Below are positions 1 through 7,840 of a stretch of DNA of 44,258 bases, one piece after another. The notes beneath the pieces were generated by a model that was given only the letters and a program-made list of their open reading frames with translations, did not search any database and was not told where the DNA came from. Each line of letters starts with the position of its first letter. The stretch's first letter is position 1. Both the position numbers and the translations under genes were made by a program. Origin of the DNA: Clostridiales bacterium UBA3953 (lineage in GTDB: Bacteria; Bacillota; Clostridia; Oscillospirales; CAG-272); NCBI GenBank assembly GCA_002385415.1, contig DGDL01000039.1:1-44258 (forward strand). Direction: 5' to 3'.

Positions 1-554
1 GCCCTTTTTTGCACTGTCTTATATATATGCGGCAAGGTTTTACCGTATTAGCGCGGCTTTAAATGTCCGGCATCGGCTTTTGAGTTTTAGCCGCTGCGCA
101 GGCGCAATCATTACCTGTAAATGGCAACTAACTATATTTGTATTCGTTTATTCGCACAATAAATTTATTTCATTTTTGTGCGAAGTGCAGAATTGCTGAA
201 ACTTTCAATTTTCGGTGTCAAAAAACATTGAAATTCACTCTCCGATATGTTGTGATTCGATTATACGCAAAAACGGTAACAAAAAGTCATAATAAAGATT
301 ATTTGTTGTTTGTTTGAGATACTGCTGACAGCAGTACTTGCGTTTTCCGCATTTGAATATGACAGCGGCTGCATGCTCGCGCTCGCACAGAAACCCGCGC
401 TGAAGTGTCCGTATTTGAAAGAGCCTGTAACAGATGCGCCAGCGGAGCCAACCGCTCCCGTGACTGTCGGCTTTGCGTCTGTCTGTGAGACAGCAGACTG
501 TGCTGCCGCGACTATACCCTAAAAAGAAATAAGCCTCATTAGCCCATATATTTG

Positions 555-590
555 GAGGGGCATCCCAATTGCCGGGATGCCTCTTTTCCT
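555..590 (+). terminator. Rho-independent terminator-like hairpin
   Basis: A stem of up to 12 pairs including wobbles has the core GGCATCCC (559-566) and GGGATGCC (574-581), a 7-base loop, and a short T-rich tail. It would end any transcript entering from the left and insulate spoIIGA. Confidence 0.6.
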
Positions 591-688
591 TACAACGCAT
601 AAAAACAGCTGCTGGCGACCGCGGCAGTCTTTTCCCGCCATTGCCCGAGCCCCGCGCGCCGACAATAATACATTTTACGAGCAGTGCT

Positions 689-722
689 TTCGACCGGATT
701 TTGCGCATATAAATGTTATAAT
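689..722 (+). promoter_or_regulatory. spoIIGA promoter with possible Spo0A box
   Basis: An extended -10, TG-T-TATAAT, has its hexamer at 717-722, 31 bases before the spoIIGA start. No good -35 sits 17 bases upstream. Instead TTCGACC (689-695) lies 21 bases before the -10 and matches six of seven bases of the reverse Spo0A box (TTCGACA). In Bacillus subtilis the spoIIG promoter also has unusual spacing and Spo0A sites over the -35. The Spo0A assignment here is inference. Confidence 0.45.
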
Positions 723-752
723 CGGAGACGGGACACGCCGGGAAGGGAGTGA

Positions 753-1625
753 TTGAAGGCGGAGCGCATCATATACGGTGACATACTGTTTTTGATTAAC
801 TTCTCAATGGATTTTCTCACGCTGTGCCTGACAGGCAAAATCCTGCGCCGCGCATCAAAGCTCTCGGCGCTGACGCTTGCATCATGTTTTGGCGCGGTAT
901 ACGGTGTCGCGTCGGTGTTCCTTCAGGGCGACCCGATTATAGGGCTGCTGATCGGCGCCGCAGTCTCTGCGCTGATGTGCTATACCGCATTTGGACGGCC
1001 GCTGCTGCTGACGACGGCTGTGTTCAATCTAACAGGACTGCTGCTCGGCGGCACGGTGACTGCGGCTTATCTCTGGCTCGGCAGCCTGCGCAGCTCCGCG
1101 GCCAGCCGTCTGAACTTCGATACGCTACCAACCCGCATACCTTTCGGCTGGACGGCGGCTGTTGCGGCGGCGTTCGGCATCGCGGCGGTGGCGACGGCGC
1201 GCGCCGCGGCAAGGCGCAGGATAGCGCCCGAAATTGCGGTCGAGGCCGAATACGGCGGCAAAACAATCAGCTTTTCCGCGCTGACCGACAGCGGCAACCT
1301 GCTGCGCGAGCCGCTCGGCGGTTCGGCGGTGATAGTGACGTCGTACGCGACGCTCGAGCCGCTTTTGCCGGACGGGCTGCGCAGGCTGTTCGCGACCGGC
1401 GACACCTCGCTCATAGCGGAGCTACCGCCCGAGGAAATGCGCAGAGTGAGGCTTATCCCCGCTCGTGGCGCTTCGGGCAGCGAGCTGTTCATCGGGTTTG
1501 TGCCCGACCGCGTGAAGGCCGGCAGGCACGACCGGGCTGATGCCTGCCTTGCGGTGCCGGCGGGCGGAGAGGCTTATCGCAAGTTCGGAGGCGCCGAGGG
1601 CGTCGCGCCCGCGCTGTTCGGTTAA
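753..1625 (+). CDS. spoIIGA: SpoIIGA, sporulation sigma-E processing peptidase
   Basis: This is the membrane aspartic protease that removes the pro-sequence of pro-sigma-E in the mother cell after a forespore signal. The 290-residue protein begins with the family pattern (YGDILFLINFSMDFL near residues 8-22). It has several hydrophobic segments in roughly the first 150 residues and then a soluble domain with the catalytic D179-S180-G181 in LTDSGNLLREPL. The start is TTG at 753, preceded by GGAAGGGAG; a nearby GTG at 749 is in another frame. sigE follows after 48 bases, the normal operon order and the normal substrate relationship. Confidence 0.93.
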   Translation: MKAERIIYGDILFLINFSMDFLTLCLTGKILRRASKLSALTLASCFGAVYGVASVFLQGDPIIGLLIGAAVSALMCYTAFGRPLLLTTAVFNLTGLLLGGTVTAAYLWLGSLRSSAASRLNFDTLPTRIPFGWTAAVAAAFGIAAVATARAAARRRIAPEIAVEAEYGGKTISFSALTDSGNLLREPLGGSAVIVTSYATLEPLLPDGLRRLFATGDTSLIAELPPEEMRRVRLIPARGASGSELFIGFVPDRVKAGRHDRADACLAVPAGGEAYRKFGGAEGVAPALFG

Positions 1626-1673
1626 TTGAAGTGAGTTATTGGGTATCGGTATAAAATTACTGCGGAGGTTGCA

Positions 1674-2378
1674 ATGAATATCTTTAAAATGCTGCTTGAC
1701 CGCGCGCTGAAGCTGCTGCTCTCGCGCGGAGGGGAGATTTACTACATAAACGGGCCGGACACGCTGCCGCCGCCGCTGTCGCAGGAGGAGGAGGCCGAGC
1801 TGCTCGCGCGCATAGAGGTCGACCCGTCGGTGCGCAGCACGCTTGTGGAGCATAACCTGCGGCTTGTGGTTTATATAGCGCGTAAATTTGAAAATACCGG
1901 TATAGGCATCGAGGATTTGATCTCTATCGGCACGATAGGGCTTATCAAAGCTATCAACACTTTCAAACCCGACAAGAACATAAAGCTTGCGACCTACGCC
2001 TCGCGCTGTATCGAGAACGAAATTTTGATGTATATTCGCAAAGCGTCCAACCAGCGCAGCGAGCTTTCGATCGACGAACCGCTGAACACCGACTGGGACG
2101 GGAACAAACTGCTGCTCTCCGATGTTATAGGTATTGATGCCGACTCGGTGTCGCGCGGAATCGAAGACGACGAGGAGCGCAGGACGGTGTCGGCAGCCGT
2201 TGCGCGGCTCGACGAGCGTGACCGGCGGATAATAATGCTGAGGTTCGGGATAGGCGGGGGGCGCGAGCGCACACAAAAGGAGGTGGCAGACATACTCGGT
2301 ATCTCACAGTCGTATATCTCGCGGCTGGAGAAGAAAATTATTGCCGAGCTCAAGCAGGCTATAGGAGTTTCTATTTAA
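1674..2378 (+). CDS. sigE: RNA polymerase sporulation sigma factor SigE
   Basis: This is the early mother-cell sigma factor, made as inactive pro-sigma-E. The 234 residues contain a short amphipathic pro-sequence (about 1-24) ending in EIYY before INGPDTLPPPLS, matching the known SpoIIGA cleavage region. The sigma-70 region 2 signature follows (NLRLVVYIARKFENTG, LATYASRCIENEILMYIRK), then the region 4 helix-turn-helix near the C-terminus (GISQSYISRLEKKI). The start ATG has a clear GCGGAGGT site. In Bacillus sigG follows immediately; here it does not, and a symmetric hairpin lies 9 bases after the stop. Confidence 0.97.
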   Translation: MNIFKMLLDRALKLLLSRGGEIYYINGPDTLPPPLSQEEEAELLARIEVDPSVRSTLVEHNLRLVVYIARKFENTGIGIEDLISIGTIGLIKAINTFKPDKNIKLATYASRCIENEILMYIRKASNQRSELSIDEPLNTDWDGNKLLLSDVIGIDADSVSRGIEDDEERRTVSAAVARLDERDRRIIMLRFGIGGGRERTQKEVADILGISQSYISRLEKKIIAELKQAIGVSI

Positions 2379-2386
2379 TAATATTT

Positions 2387-2418
2387 GAGGGGGAGCTTTT
2401 TACAAAAAGCTCCCCCTC
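2387..2418. repeat. Dispersed 3'-end hairpin, copy A (after sigE)
   Basis: Arms GAGGGGGAGCTTTTT and AAAAAGCTCCCCCTC enclose a 3-base loop and pair perfectly. The T and A runs are inside the stem and no T-tract follows, so this is not a standard intrinsic terminator. It belongs to a family with copies at 4527, 9028, 14802, 17689 and 24053, and weaker ones at 34343 and 35842. Confidence 0.85.
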
Positions 2419-2670
2419 GCCACCTCAAAATATTAATTTGGTCAACTTGTCAAGTTGTCCAGAATAACCCATCAATTTGAAAGATACATTGGTCACCGGC
2501 ATAAAAACCCATGAAAAAGTGCCGGGTCAAAGCGAAAAACAAGCCAAAACGCGGAAAATCCGCCGCCTGCCATATTCGGCTGGGCGACGGATCTCCGCCT
2601 TGACTTACCCTTTGCCTTATCCCATCCACCGTAAGTTACGCTTGTCAACGGGCATAACTTCGCGCATCCG

Positions 2671-2976
2671 TTATAGCTTGTTTTTCTCTACTTCCGAATG
2701 CGTCCACATATCTGTGGCGTGGTCTTTCTGTTCCGAGTTGATTCCTTTGGGTCTTCTCGGCGAAACGGGGATGTTTTTGATTGCTCGCAAAGCATCCTCG
2801 TCAAACTCATCGAGAGGTTCCGATATTGTCAACCCGGTTGCGTCCGTGGCCGATACTGCGCCCGAAGCAAAAAAGTCGTTTACTTCGTCATTATACGGAG
2901 GAAACTCCGGCGCGTATTCCACTCTATCCGACCAATCGTCGGTTCCGAGCGGAAATGGCCTTTTTTTCTTGGACAT
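2671..2976 (-). CDS. Small acidic protein of unknown function
   Basis: I do not recognise this 101-residue protein. It starts with a basic MSKKKRP and is then rich in Asp/Glu (TDDWSDRVEYAPEF, LDEFDEDALRAIK), with no membrane segment or signal peptide. The composition reads like a real soluble protein, unlike the overlapping plus-strand frame, which is Ser/Arg rich. An AAAGGATG element lies upstream of the ATG, farther than ideal. Its leader contains two consecutive hairpins (2998-3050). It is transcribed away from the URO-D gene and is probably monocistronic. Confidence 0.6.
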   Translation of the reverse strand: MSKKKRPFPLGTDDWSDRVEYAPEFPPYNDEVNDFFASGAVSATDATGLTISEPLDEFDEDALRAIKNIPVSPRRPKGINSEQKDHATDMWTHSEVEKNKL

Positions 2977-2997
2977 TTTACTATACCGTCATCCTTT

Positions 2998-3050
2998 CGT
3001 GCGATGACTACGCACGGACATAAGCGATTTCTTTTTATATCGCTTTGTCC
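2998..3050 (-). promoter_or_regulatory. Tandem hairpins in leader of small acidic gene
   Basis: On the minus strand the first hairpin pairs GGACAAAGCGAT with ATCGCTTATGTCC (one bulged base; 3016-3050). The second pairs CGTGCG with CGCACG around a 7-base loop (2998-3016). They end about 21 bases before the start codon, next to the likely ribosome site. They could form an attenuator, a regulator-binding leader or a riboswitch-like element. I do not recognise a known class. Confidence 0.45.
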
Positions 3051-3188
3051 GCTTTTAGTATGAGCGCGGGCGCGATTATTATGCGCGATTTGCGAAACAA
3101 TAAAATAAAAACAGATTTGTGTTTTTATGGAACAGCGGATTATTACAAAAAATAATAAAATAGTCGGTATTTTGTGCGGGCGGAGGTT

Positions 3189-3197
3189 TGATATAAT
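3189..3197 (+). promoter_or_regulatory. Extended -10 promoter of URO-D family gene
   Basis: TG-A-TATAAT (hexamer 3192-3197) is a full extended -10. No good -35 is seen at 17 bases, as expected for extended -10 promoters. The start codon follows about 46 bases downstream. Confidence 0.6.
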
Positions 3198-3243
3198 AGT
3201 GTTACGATATATAAAATGATAAAAAAGGCAGAGGTAAGACAAC

Positions 3244-4254
3244 ATGTACATGCGTGATTGGGCAAAGAGCATACGCAAGGCGGGCAAAACTATGCCTATA
3301 CTGTCTTTTCCGAGCGTAAGCCTGCTCGGTATTACCGTAAGCGAGCTGATCAGCGACCCGAAGCTACAGGCCAAGGGCATGAAGGCGGTTGCCGACCGCG
3401 TGCCGTCTGCGGCATCGGTGAGCATGATGGACCTTTCGGTTGAGGCAGAGGCGTTTGGCTCGCAGGTTAAGGTATCGGACATCGAGGTGCCTACGGTGGT
3501 CGGCGCTGTTGTGACAAGCGAAGAGGAAGCGGACGCGCTCGAGGTGCCCGAGGTCGGCGCCGGGCGCACAGGGCTTTATATTGAGGCTATCTCCAACGTC
3601 TGCAAGATGGTGGATGACCGGCCGGTATTCGCCGGTGTGATCGGTCCGTTCTCCCTTGCCGGCCGGCTGCTGGACGTGACCGAGGCGCTCGTGTACTGCT
3701 ATACAGAGCCCGACATGGTGCACACAGTCATGAGGAAAGTGACCGACTTTTTGCATAAGTATATCGACGCATACAAGCAGGTCGGCGCCAGCGGTGTTGT
3801 CATGGCGGAGCCGCTGACGGGCATACTTTCGCCGCAGCTTGCCGTGGAGTTCTCGGAGCCTTATGTCAGGGAGCTTGTAGAGGCGGCACAGACCGACGAT
3901 TTTATTGTTATATACCACAACTGCGGCAACAACACGATTCAAATGATAGACTCGATTCTGCGCGTGGGCGCGGCGGCATATCATTTTGGCAACTCAATTA
4001 AGATGGCTGATATGATGGAGAAAATCCCGTCCGATATTGTTGCGATGGGGAACATCGACCCGGCTGGGCAGTTCCGTAACGGAACGCCCGAGTCAATTCG
4101 CGCCGCGACGCTCGAGCTGATGGAGGAGCTGTATCCCAAATACGAGAATTTTGTGATCTCGTCGGGATGCGACATCCCGCCGGCCAGCCCGTGGGAGAAT
4201 ATCGACGCCTATTTCGCCGCGGTCGCAGAGTATCACGAAAAATACGGGATGTAA
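3244..4254 (+). CDS. URO-D/MtaA-family methyltransferase-like protein
   Basis: This 336-residue protein belongs to the uroporphyrinogen decarboxylase fold family, subgroup of corrinoid-dependent methyltransferases (MtaA, MtbA, CmuA). It keeps the zinc-ligand pattern H225-x-C227 in YHNCGNN and C309 in SSGCDIPP. These are the ligands used by methylcobamide methyltransferases and absent from true URO-D. It probably transfers a methyl group between a corrinoid protein and a thiol. It is monocistronic, with no corrinoid-binding partner or heme genes nearby, so the substrate is unknown. The start ATG is preceded by AGAGG, and a strong terminator follows. Confidence 0.8.
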   Translation: MYMRDWAKSIRKAGKTMPILSFPSVSLLGITVSELISDPKLQAKGMKAVADRVPSAASVSMMDLSVEAEAFGSQVKVSDIEVPTVVGAVVTSEEEADALEVPEVGAGRTGLYIEAISNVCKMVDDRPVFAGVIGPFSLAGRLLDVTEALVYCYTEPDMVHTVMRKVTDFLHKYIDAYKQVGASGVVMAEPLTGILSPQLAVEFSEPYVRELVEAAQTDDFIVIYHNCGNNTIQMIDSILRVGAAAYHFGNSIKMADMMEKIPSDIVAMGNIDPAGQFRNGTPESIRAATLELMEELYPKYENFVISSGCDIPPASPWENIDAYFAAVAEYHEKYGM

Positions 4255-4302
4255 AGTAAATGTGCGGGGGTGTTTTCAATCCCCCCATGCAACCGAAAAC
4301 CG

Positions 4303-4337
4303 GGCACGGTATGGCTTGTACCGTGCCTTTTGTTTTT
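4303..4337 (+). terminator. Intrinsic terminator of URO-D family gene
   Basis: GGCACGGTA (4303-4311) pairs perfectly with TACCGTGCC (4319-4327) over a 7-base loop. It is followed by TTTTGTTTTT. This is a classic Rho-independent terminator. Confidence 0.92.
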
Positions 4338-4526
4338 GCCCGCCGGCACCGCGAGCTGACATGGAAGGTTGTGCTGTGCGGTTTGCAGGGGAGTTATAAC
4401 AAAAGTTCCCGCAGCTTGAGTTAGGTTTCGCTATATCAGAAGCGGCTGCAGGGCGTCTGATGTCGCCGGATTCCCGCGAGCCGGCATTACAGTTGCCATA
4501 GCCTGAAAAATTCGCCTGAAAAAAAT

Positions 4527-4554
4527 GCGGGGGACTTTTCGAAAAGTCCCCCGC
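4527..4554. repeat. Dispersed 3'-end hairpin, copy B (after Gfo/Idh gene)
   Basis: This is a 28-base perfect palindrome with arms GCGGGGGACTTTTC and GAAAAGTCCCCCGC. It lies 37 bases past the stop of the minus-strand oxidoreductase. Relative to the other copies, the core GAGC/GCTC is GAC/GTC on both arms, a paired change that keeps the stem. Confidence 0.85.
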
Positions 4555-4591
4555 AGATATTCGGATATATTTTATTCAGTCTCAGCCCAAA

Positions 4592-5575
4592 TTACAGCTC
4601 TACAATCTTGTTGTTATTGTTGGCTTTGTAGGAGAATTCGAGCAGCTCGGTCAGAGCTATAGCGTCATCGATGCCGAGCCCCTCGGGTGCGCCGGTGCCG
4701 TTAACGCAGGCGTCCACAAACTGGACTATCGGTGCAGGACGGCTCTGCGGCATGTTAGGCTTCACATAGCCGCGTACATAGGGCGCAAGCTTGGAGGAAA
4801 TAAACTTAATGTCGTCGTTCTGGCAAACGAGCGAACCCTCGGTACCGTATATTTCGAGCATGGACGGCGTGTTGTAGACGATAAAGGAGGTTTCGGCAAC
4901 ACCGATGATACCGTTTTCAAACTCGATTGTGGCGACCGCGTTTTCGTCAACGGGCGTGCCCAGCGGCGAGTTGAATATCGCGGTGACACGCTTCGGCCTG
5001 CCGCACAGGTATGCGAGTGTGTACATCGGATGGCAGCCAAGGTCCATCATCGCGCCGCCGGCCGCGTCCTTTTCCTCAAACCAATATTCGGGCAGCCAGC
5101 CTGCCGACACGCCGCTGTGACCGTTGCGCACGCGCACATAGTTGACGCGCCCGAAAGCGCCGTCGGCGATCATCTTGCGCGCAAACTGGACAGCGCCAGT
5201 GCCGCGCTGGGGCAGCGAAATAACAAAGGTAACGCCGGATTTTTCAATTTCAGCCTTGATTTCCTCGCACTCTGCCACGGTGGGTGCAAGCGCCTTTTCG
5301 GTGAAGATATGCTTGCCGGCACGAGCAGCGGCGATGATAACATCTTTGTGCTGGGTCGTCGGCGCGTCGCAAACTACGGCGTCAACGTCGGAGCGGGCAA
5401 GCAGCTTTTCAAGATCGGGTTCGAAATCAGCTCCGAGCCTGCCGGCCCATTCGGAACCGCGCTCGACATCGTCGTCCCACACTGCCGTTATTTTGACCTT
5501 GCCGGTATTTATAAGGTCATTTGCATAGCCTTCGGCATGAACATGCCATTTGCTCAGCATCGCAACATTCAACAT
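4592..5575 (-). CDS. Gfo/Idh/MocA family oxidoreductase
   Basis: This 327-residue NAD(P)-dependent sugar or cyclitol dehydrogenase has an N-terminal Rossmann fold and a C-terminal alpha/beta substrate domain. The family EKP motif is EKA at 93-95, where Lys stays and Pro is replaced. The substrate domain carries GGAMMDLGCHP with the likely catalytic His at 182. The usual GxGxxG near the N-terminus is not obvious (MLSKWHVHAEGY), which may alter cofactor binding. AGGAGGAGCT lies 7 bases before the ATG. The gene is divergent from rpmE, each with its own promoter. The physiological substrate is unknown. Confidence 0.88.
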   Translation of the reverse strand: MLNVAMLSKWHVHAEGYANDLINTGKVKITAVWDDDVERGSEWAGRLGADFEPDLEKLLARSDVDAVVCDAPTTQHKDVIIAAARAGKHIFTEKALAPTVAECEEIKAEIEKSGVTFVISLPQRGTGAVQFARKMIADGAFGRVNYVRVRNGHSGVSAGWLPEYWFEEKDAAGGAMMDLGCHPMYTLAYLCGRPKRVTAIFNSPLGTPVDENAVATIEFENGIIGVAETSFIVYNTPSMLEIYGTEGSLVCQNDDIKFISSKLAPYVRGYVKPNMPQSRPAPIVQFVDACVNGTGAPEGLGIDDAIALTELLEFSYKANNNNKIVEL

Positions 5576-5616
5576 TTTATAAGCTCCTCCTGAAGCGGAA
5601 AATATAAGTCAGCTGC

Positions 5617-5645
5617 ATTATAACACATAATACATGATTCGTCAA
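5617..5645 (-). promoter_or_regulatory. Promoter of Gfo/Idh/MocA gene
   Basis: On the minus strand TTGACG (5640-5645), a 17-base spacer and TATAAT (5617-5622) form a near-consensus sigma-A promoter with an extended TG-T. It points at the oxidoreductase gene, about 42 bases upstream of its start. Confidence 0.8.
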
Positions 5646-5692
5646 ACATATTATTTAAAAAATATCAATAAAAAAATTTTCACTTGCAGGTA

Positions 5693-5721
5693 TTGCATTC
5701 GGAGCCGGACTGTGGTATAAT
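5693..5721 (+). promoter_or_regulatory. rpmE promoter
   Basis: TTGCAT (5693-5698), 17 bases and TATAAT (5716-5721), with extended TG-G before the -10, make a strong sigma-A promoter. It lies 41 bases before the rpmE start. Confidence 0.85.
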
Positions 5722-5762
5722 CAATCGGTATTGTAAAAGATAAATCGAAAGGAGCCAGCGAA

Positions 5763-5975
5763 ATGAAGGAAGGAATCCATCCGCCGTATGACGAAGCCGT
5801 TATACGCTGCGCATGCGGAGAAGAGGTCAAGACCCGCTCCACAAGAAGCGGCGTTATTCGCGTGGATATCTGCTCGAACTGTCATCCCTTCTTCACAGGC
5901 AAGCAGAAGTTCGTCGACACCGGCGGACGTGTCGATAAATTCAAAAAGCGTCTGGAGTCTGCAAGAAAGCGCTAA
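5763..5975 (+). CDS. rpmE: Large ribosomal subunit protein bL31, zinc type
   Basis: This is ribosomal protein L31 of the 50S subunit, at the intersubunit bridge. The 70 residues keep the family start (MKEGIHPPYDEAVIRCACG), the zinc-binding C16-A-C18 and C37-S-N-C40 pairs, and the FFTGKQKFVDTGGRVDKF block. All four Cys are present, so this is the zinc-containing form, not the zinc-free RpmE2 paralogue. AAAGGAG precedes the ATG. It has its own promoter and terminator and is a single-gene unit. Confidence 0.98.
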   Translation: MKEGIHPPYDEAVIRCACGEEVKTRSTRSGVIRVDICSNCHPFFTGKQKFVDTGGRVDKFKKRLESARKR

Positions 5976-6061
5976 ACAGCGCCGCGGACCCGGGCGCACG
6001 ACCGCACAGCGGCGTCGTGCGAATCCGAGTAAAATCGGACTCAACTGTAAACCGGCCCGCC

Positions 6062-6108
6062 AAGGCAGGACGAGTGCGAGTACACGCTTGTCTTGCCTTT
6101 TTGGTTTT
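6062..6108 (+). terminator. Intrinsic terminator of rpmE
   Basis: A long stem with several G-T wobbles pairs 6062-6076 with about 6084-6100. It is followed by TTTTTGGTTTT. It separates rpmE from the coaE operon. Confidence 0.8.
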
Positions 6109-6144
6109 CGGGCATAAAACCTCGCACAGTCAAAGGAAAAAAAG

Positions 6145-6768
6145 ATGAAAGTTATCGGACTTACCGGCGGCAGCGGCTCCGGCAAAGGATATGTATCAAA
6201 GCTGTTTGAGACCGCGGGTGTGCCGGTGCTCGACACCGACCGGGTGTCGCGACAGGTCACCTCGCCCGGCTCGCAGTGCCTGGCAGAGCTTGTCCGGCGG
6301 TTCGGCAGCGGCATACTTTTGCCCGACGGCTCGCTCGACAGGCGCGGACTCGCGGCGCTGGCATTTGCCGACCCCGAGTCGACAGCGGCGCTCAACGCGA
6401 TAACGCACCGCCATATACTTGCATACGCCCGCGACTGGCTCGGGCGGCGGCGTGCGGAAGGGTACGCGGCCGCGATAATCGACGCGCCGCTGCTGTACGA
6501 GAGCGGGTTCGACGCCGAATGTGACGCCGTGGTCGCCGTCGTCGCCGACCGCGAGCTGCGGATAGCGCGCATACTCGCCCGCGACGCCATCACGCGCGAG
6601 CAGGCCGAGCTGCGGCTGTCGCGCCAGCACGACGACGAGTTTTTTCGCGCGCACGCAGATTTCGTCATCGAAAACAATTACGGCGAACACAATCCGGACG
6701 GCGGAGCACTCGAGCGCAGGGTGCGTGAGATTCTCCGCGCGCTCGGCATACCGGAGGCGGAAAGATGA
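6145..6768 (+). CDS. coaE: Dephospho-CoA kinase
   Basis: This is the last step of coenzyme A synthesis, ATP-dependent phosphorylation of dephospho-CoA at the 3'-hydroxyl of ribose, in the cytoplasm. The 207 residues have the P-loop GLTGGSGSGKG (5-15), the DTDRVSRQV substrate loop, DAPLLYESG and the VIENN element near the C-terminus. Length is normal. AAAGGAAAAAAAG lies just before the ATG. It overlaps the following transglycosylase gene by 4 bases (ATGA), indicating translational coupling. Confidence 0.96.
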   Translation: MKVIGLTGGSGSGKGYVSKLFETAGVPVLDTDRVSRQVTSPGSQCLAELVRRFGSGILLPDGSLDRRGLAALAFADPESTAALNAITHRHILAYARDWLGRRRAEGYAAAIIDAPLLYESGFDAECDAVVAVVADRELRIARILARDAITREQAELRLSRQHDDEFFRAHADFVIENNYGEHNPDGGALERRVREILRALGIPEAER

Positions 6769-7331
6769 GCCGCGCGCTAAAGCGCTATATAGTCGTTTTG
6801 GCGCTGCTGCTTGCCGCGCTGCTTTCGGCTATCGCTTATATAATGGTGTCGGGCTATATAGCGCGAAAATTGCACCCCGTTCACTATGCGGAGCTGGTGA
6901 GCGAAAGCGCAGCCGAGTTTGGTGTGCCACGCTCGGTTATCTTCGCGGTGATACGGACCGAAAGCTCGTTTAGACCCGACGCGGTGTCACGCGTCGGCGC
7001 GACGGGGCTGATGCAGCTCATGCCGGACACATTCAACTGGCTGCTGTCCAAGACCGGCGAAAGCTATACGCTGGAGGATTTGTGGGACCCGGCGGTCAAT
7101 ATCCGATACGGCACGATGCTGCTTGCGGTGCTGTATGAAGAATTTGGACAATGGAACACCGCTTATGCCGCTTACAATGCAGGGCTTAACCGCGTGCGGT
7201 TGTGGCTGGCCGATCCCGACGTATCGCAAGACGGCGAGCTTGTGGCTATCCCGTATCCCGAAACCGAAAATTATGTTAAGAAAGTCGTTAAAGCAGCCGC
7301 GGAATACCGGAGGCTTTACGATATCGAGTGA
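6765..7331 (+). CDS. Membrane-anchored lytic transglycosylase (SLT family)
   Basis: This 188-residue protein cleaves peptidoglycan glycan strands with formation of 1,6-anhydro-MurNAc. An N-terminal membrane anchor (about residues 7-30) leads into an SLT domain. The catalytic Glu is in VIRTESSFRPDAVS, followed by GATGLMQLMP, the NIRYGTMLL block and AAYNAGLNRV. These are all hallmark SLT motifs. It overlaps coaE by 4 bases and ends just before the ogt ribosome site, so the three genes form one operon. Confidence 0.93.
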   Translation: MSRALKRYIVVLALLLAALLSAIAYIMVSGYIARKLHPVHYAELVSESAAEFGVPRSVIFAVIRTESSFRPDAVSRVGATGLMQLMPDTFNWLLSKTGESYTLEDLWDPAVNIRYGTMLLAVLYEEFGQWNTAYAAYNAGLNRVRLWLADPDVSQDGELVAIPYPETENYVKKVVKAAAEYRRLYDIE

Positions 7332-7342
7332 CGGAGGGTATC

Positions 7343-7837
7343 ATGGGCGGTCGTTCGATGCGCAAAATAGATGTGGGCGGGCTGACTCTGCTGCTGACGG
7401 CGGCGCGCAGCAAGCTGGTTGGGCTTGATTTTGCTGCTGCATGCGCAGATTTGCCGGCAGCAGGCTCGTGCGATGTCGGCGCAGGCGATTCGGCGGTGCT
7501 TGATGAGGCCGAGCGGCAGCTGCGCGAGTATTTTGCAGGCGTGCGGCGCGTGTTCCGGCTGCCTATTGAGCTTTCGGGCACTCCGTTTCGGCTTGCGGTG
7601 TGGGAAGCACTGCTGCGTATACCCTATGGCGAGGTGAAAACCTACGGCGAGATAGCGCACGAGGTTGGGCGGCCGCGTGCGGCGCGGGCTGTGGGCGGGG
7701 CGTGCCATGCAAATCCGATAGCGATTATAGTGCCGTGCCACCGGGTGGTGGGCGCTGGCGGCGCGCTGACGGGGTTTGGCGGCGGGCTGGACGTGAAAGA
7801 GAGGCTGCTCGCACTTGAGCGTGCAGAAAAACAGTGA
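7343..7837 (+). CDS. ogt: Methylated-DNA--[protein]-cysteine S-methyltransferase
   Basis: This suicide repair protein removes alkyl groups from O6-alkylguanine onto its own Cys. The 164 residues carry the acceptor C132 in VPCHRVVG, the helix-turn-helix/Arg-finger region (YGEIAHEVGRPRAARAVG) and PFRLAVWEALLRIPYG. I place the start at ATG 7343, because GGAGGG lies 7 bases upstream. The GTG at 7328 would place that site inside the gene and overlap the previous stop. It is last in the coaE operon, and a terminator follows directly. Confidence 0.94.
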   Translation: MGGRSMRKIDVGGLTLLLTAARSKLVGLDFAAACADLPAAGSCDVGAGDSAVLDEAERQLREYFAGVRRVFRLPIELSGTPFRLAVWEALLRIPYGEVKTYGEIAHEVGRPRAARAVGGACHANPIAIIVPCHRVVGAGGALTGFGGGLDVKERLLALERAEKQ

Positions 7838-7840
7838 AGC

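Larger units (their letters stand above)
1..752. other. Leader region upstream of spoIIGA, no confident gene
   Basis: I see no convincing gene here. A 70-codon plus-strand frame opens at a TTG at 310 and ends at 522. It would encode a short hydrophobic start followed by a Pro/Cys-containing tail, but it has no ribosome binding site and could be a gene relic. A 17-base perfect palindrome (TACTGCTG-A-CAGCAGTA, 320-336) lies inside it. A 9-bp inverted repeat (TTCGCACAA 151-159 with TTGTGCGAA 176-184) and a 7-bp one (203-209 with 227-233) lie upstream. In many Firmicutes ftsZ precedes spoIIGA; it is not here. Confidence 0.4.

Noticed and set aside
235..708. 157-codon minus-strand frame
   Set aside because: Composition is random (Arg/Cys/Trp rich), no ribosome site, and it crosses a terminator hairpin.
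2477..3007. 176-codon plus-strand frame opposite the small acidic gene
   Set aside because: Ser/Arg-rich translation, no ribosome site; the minus-strand frame is better.
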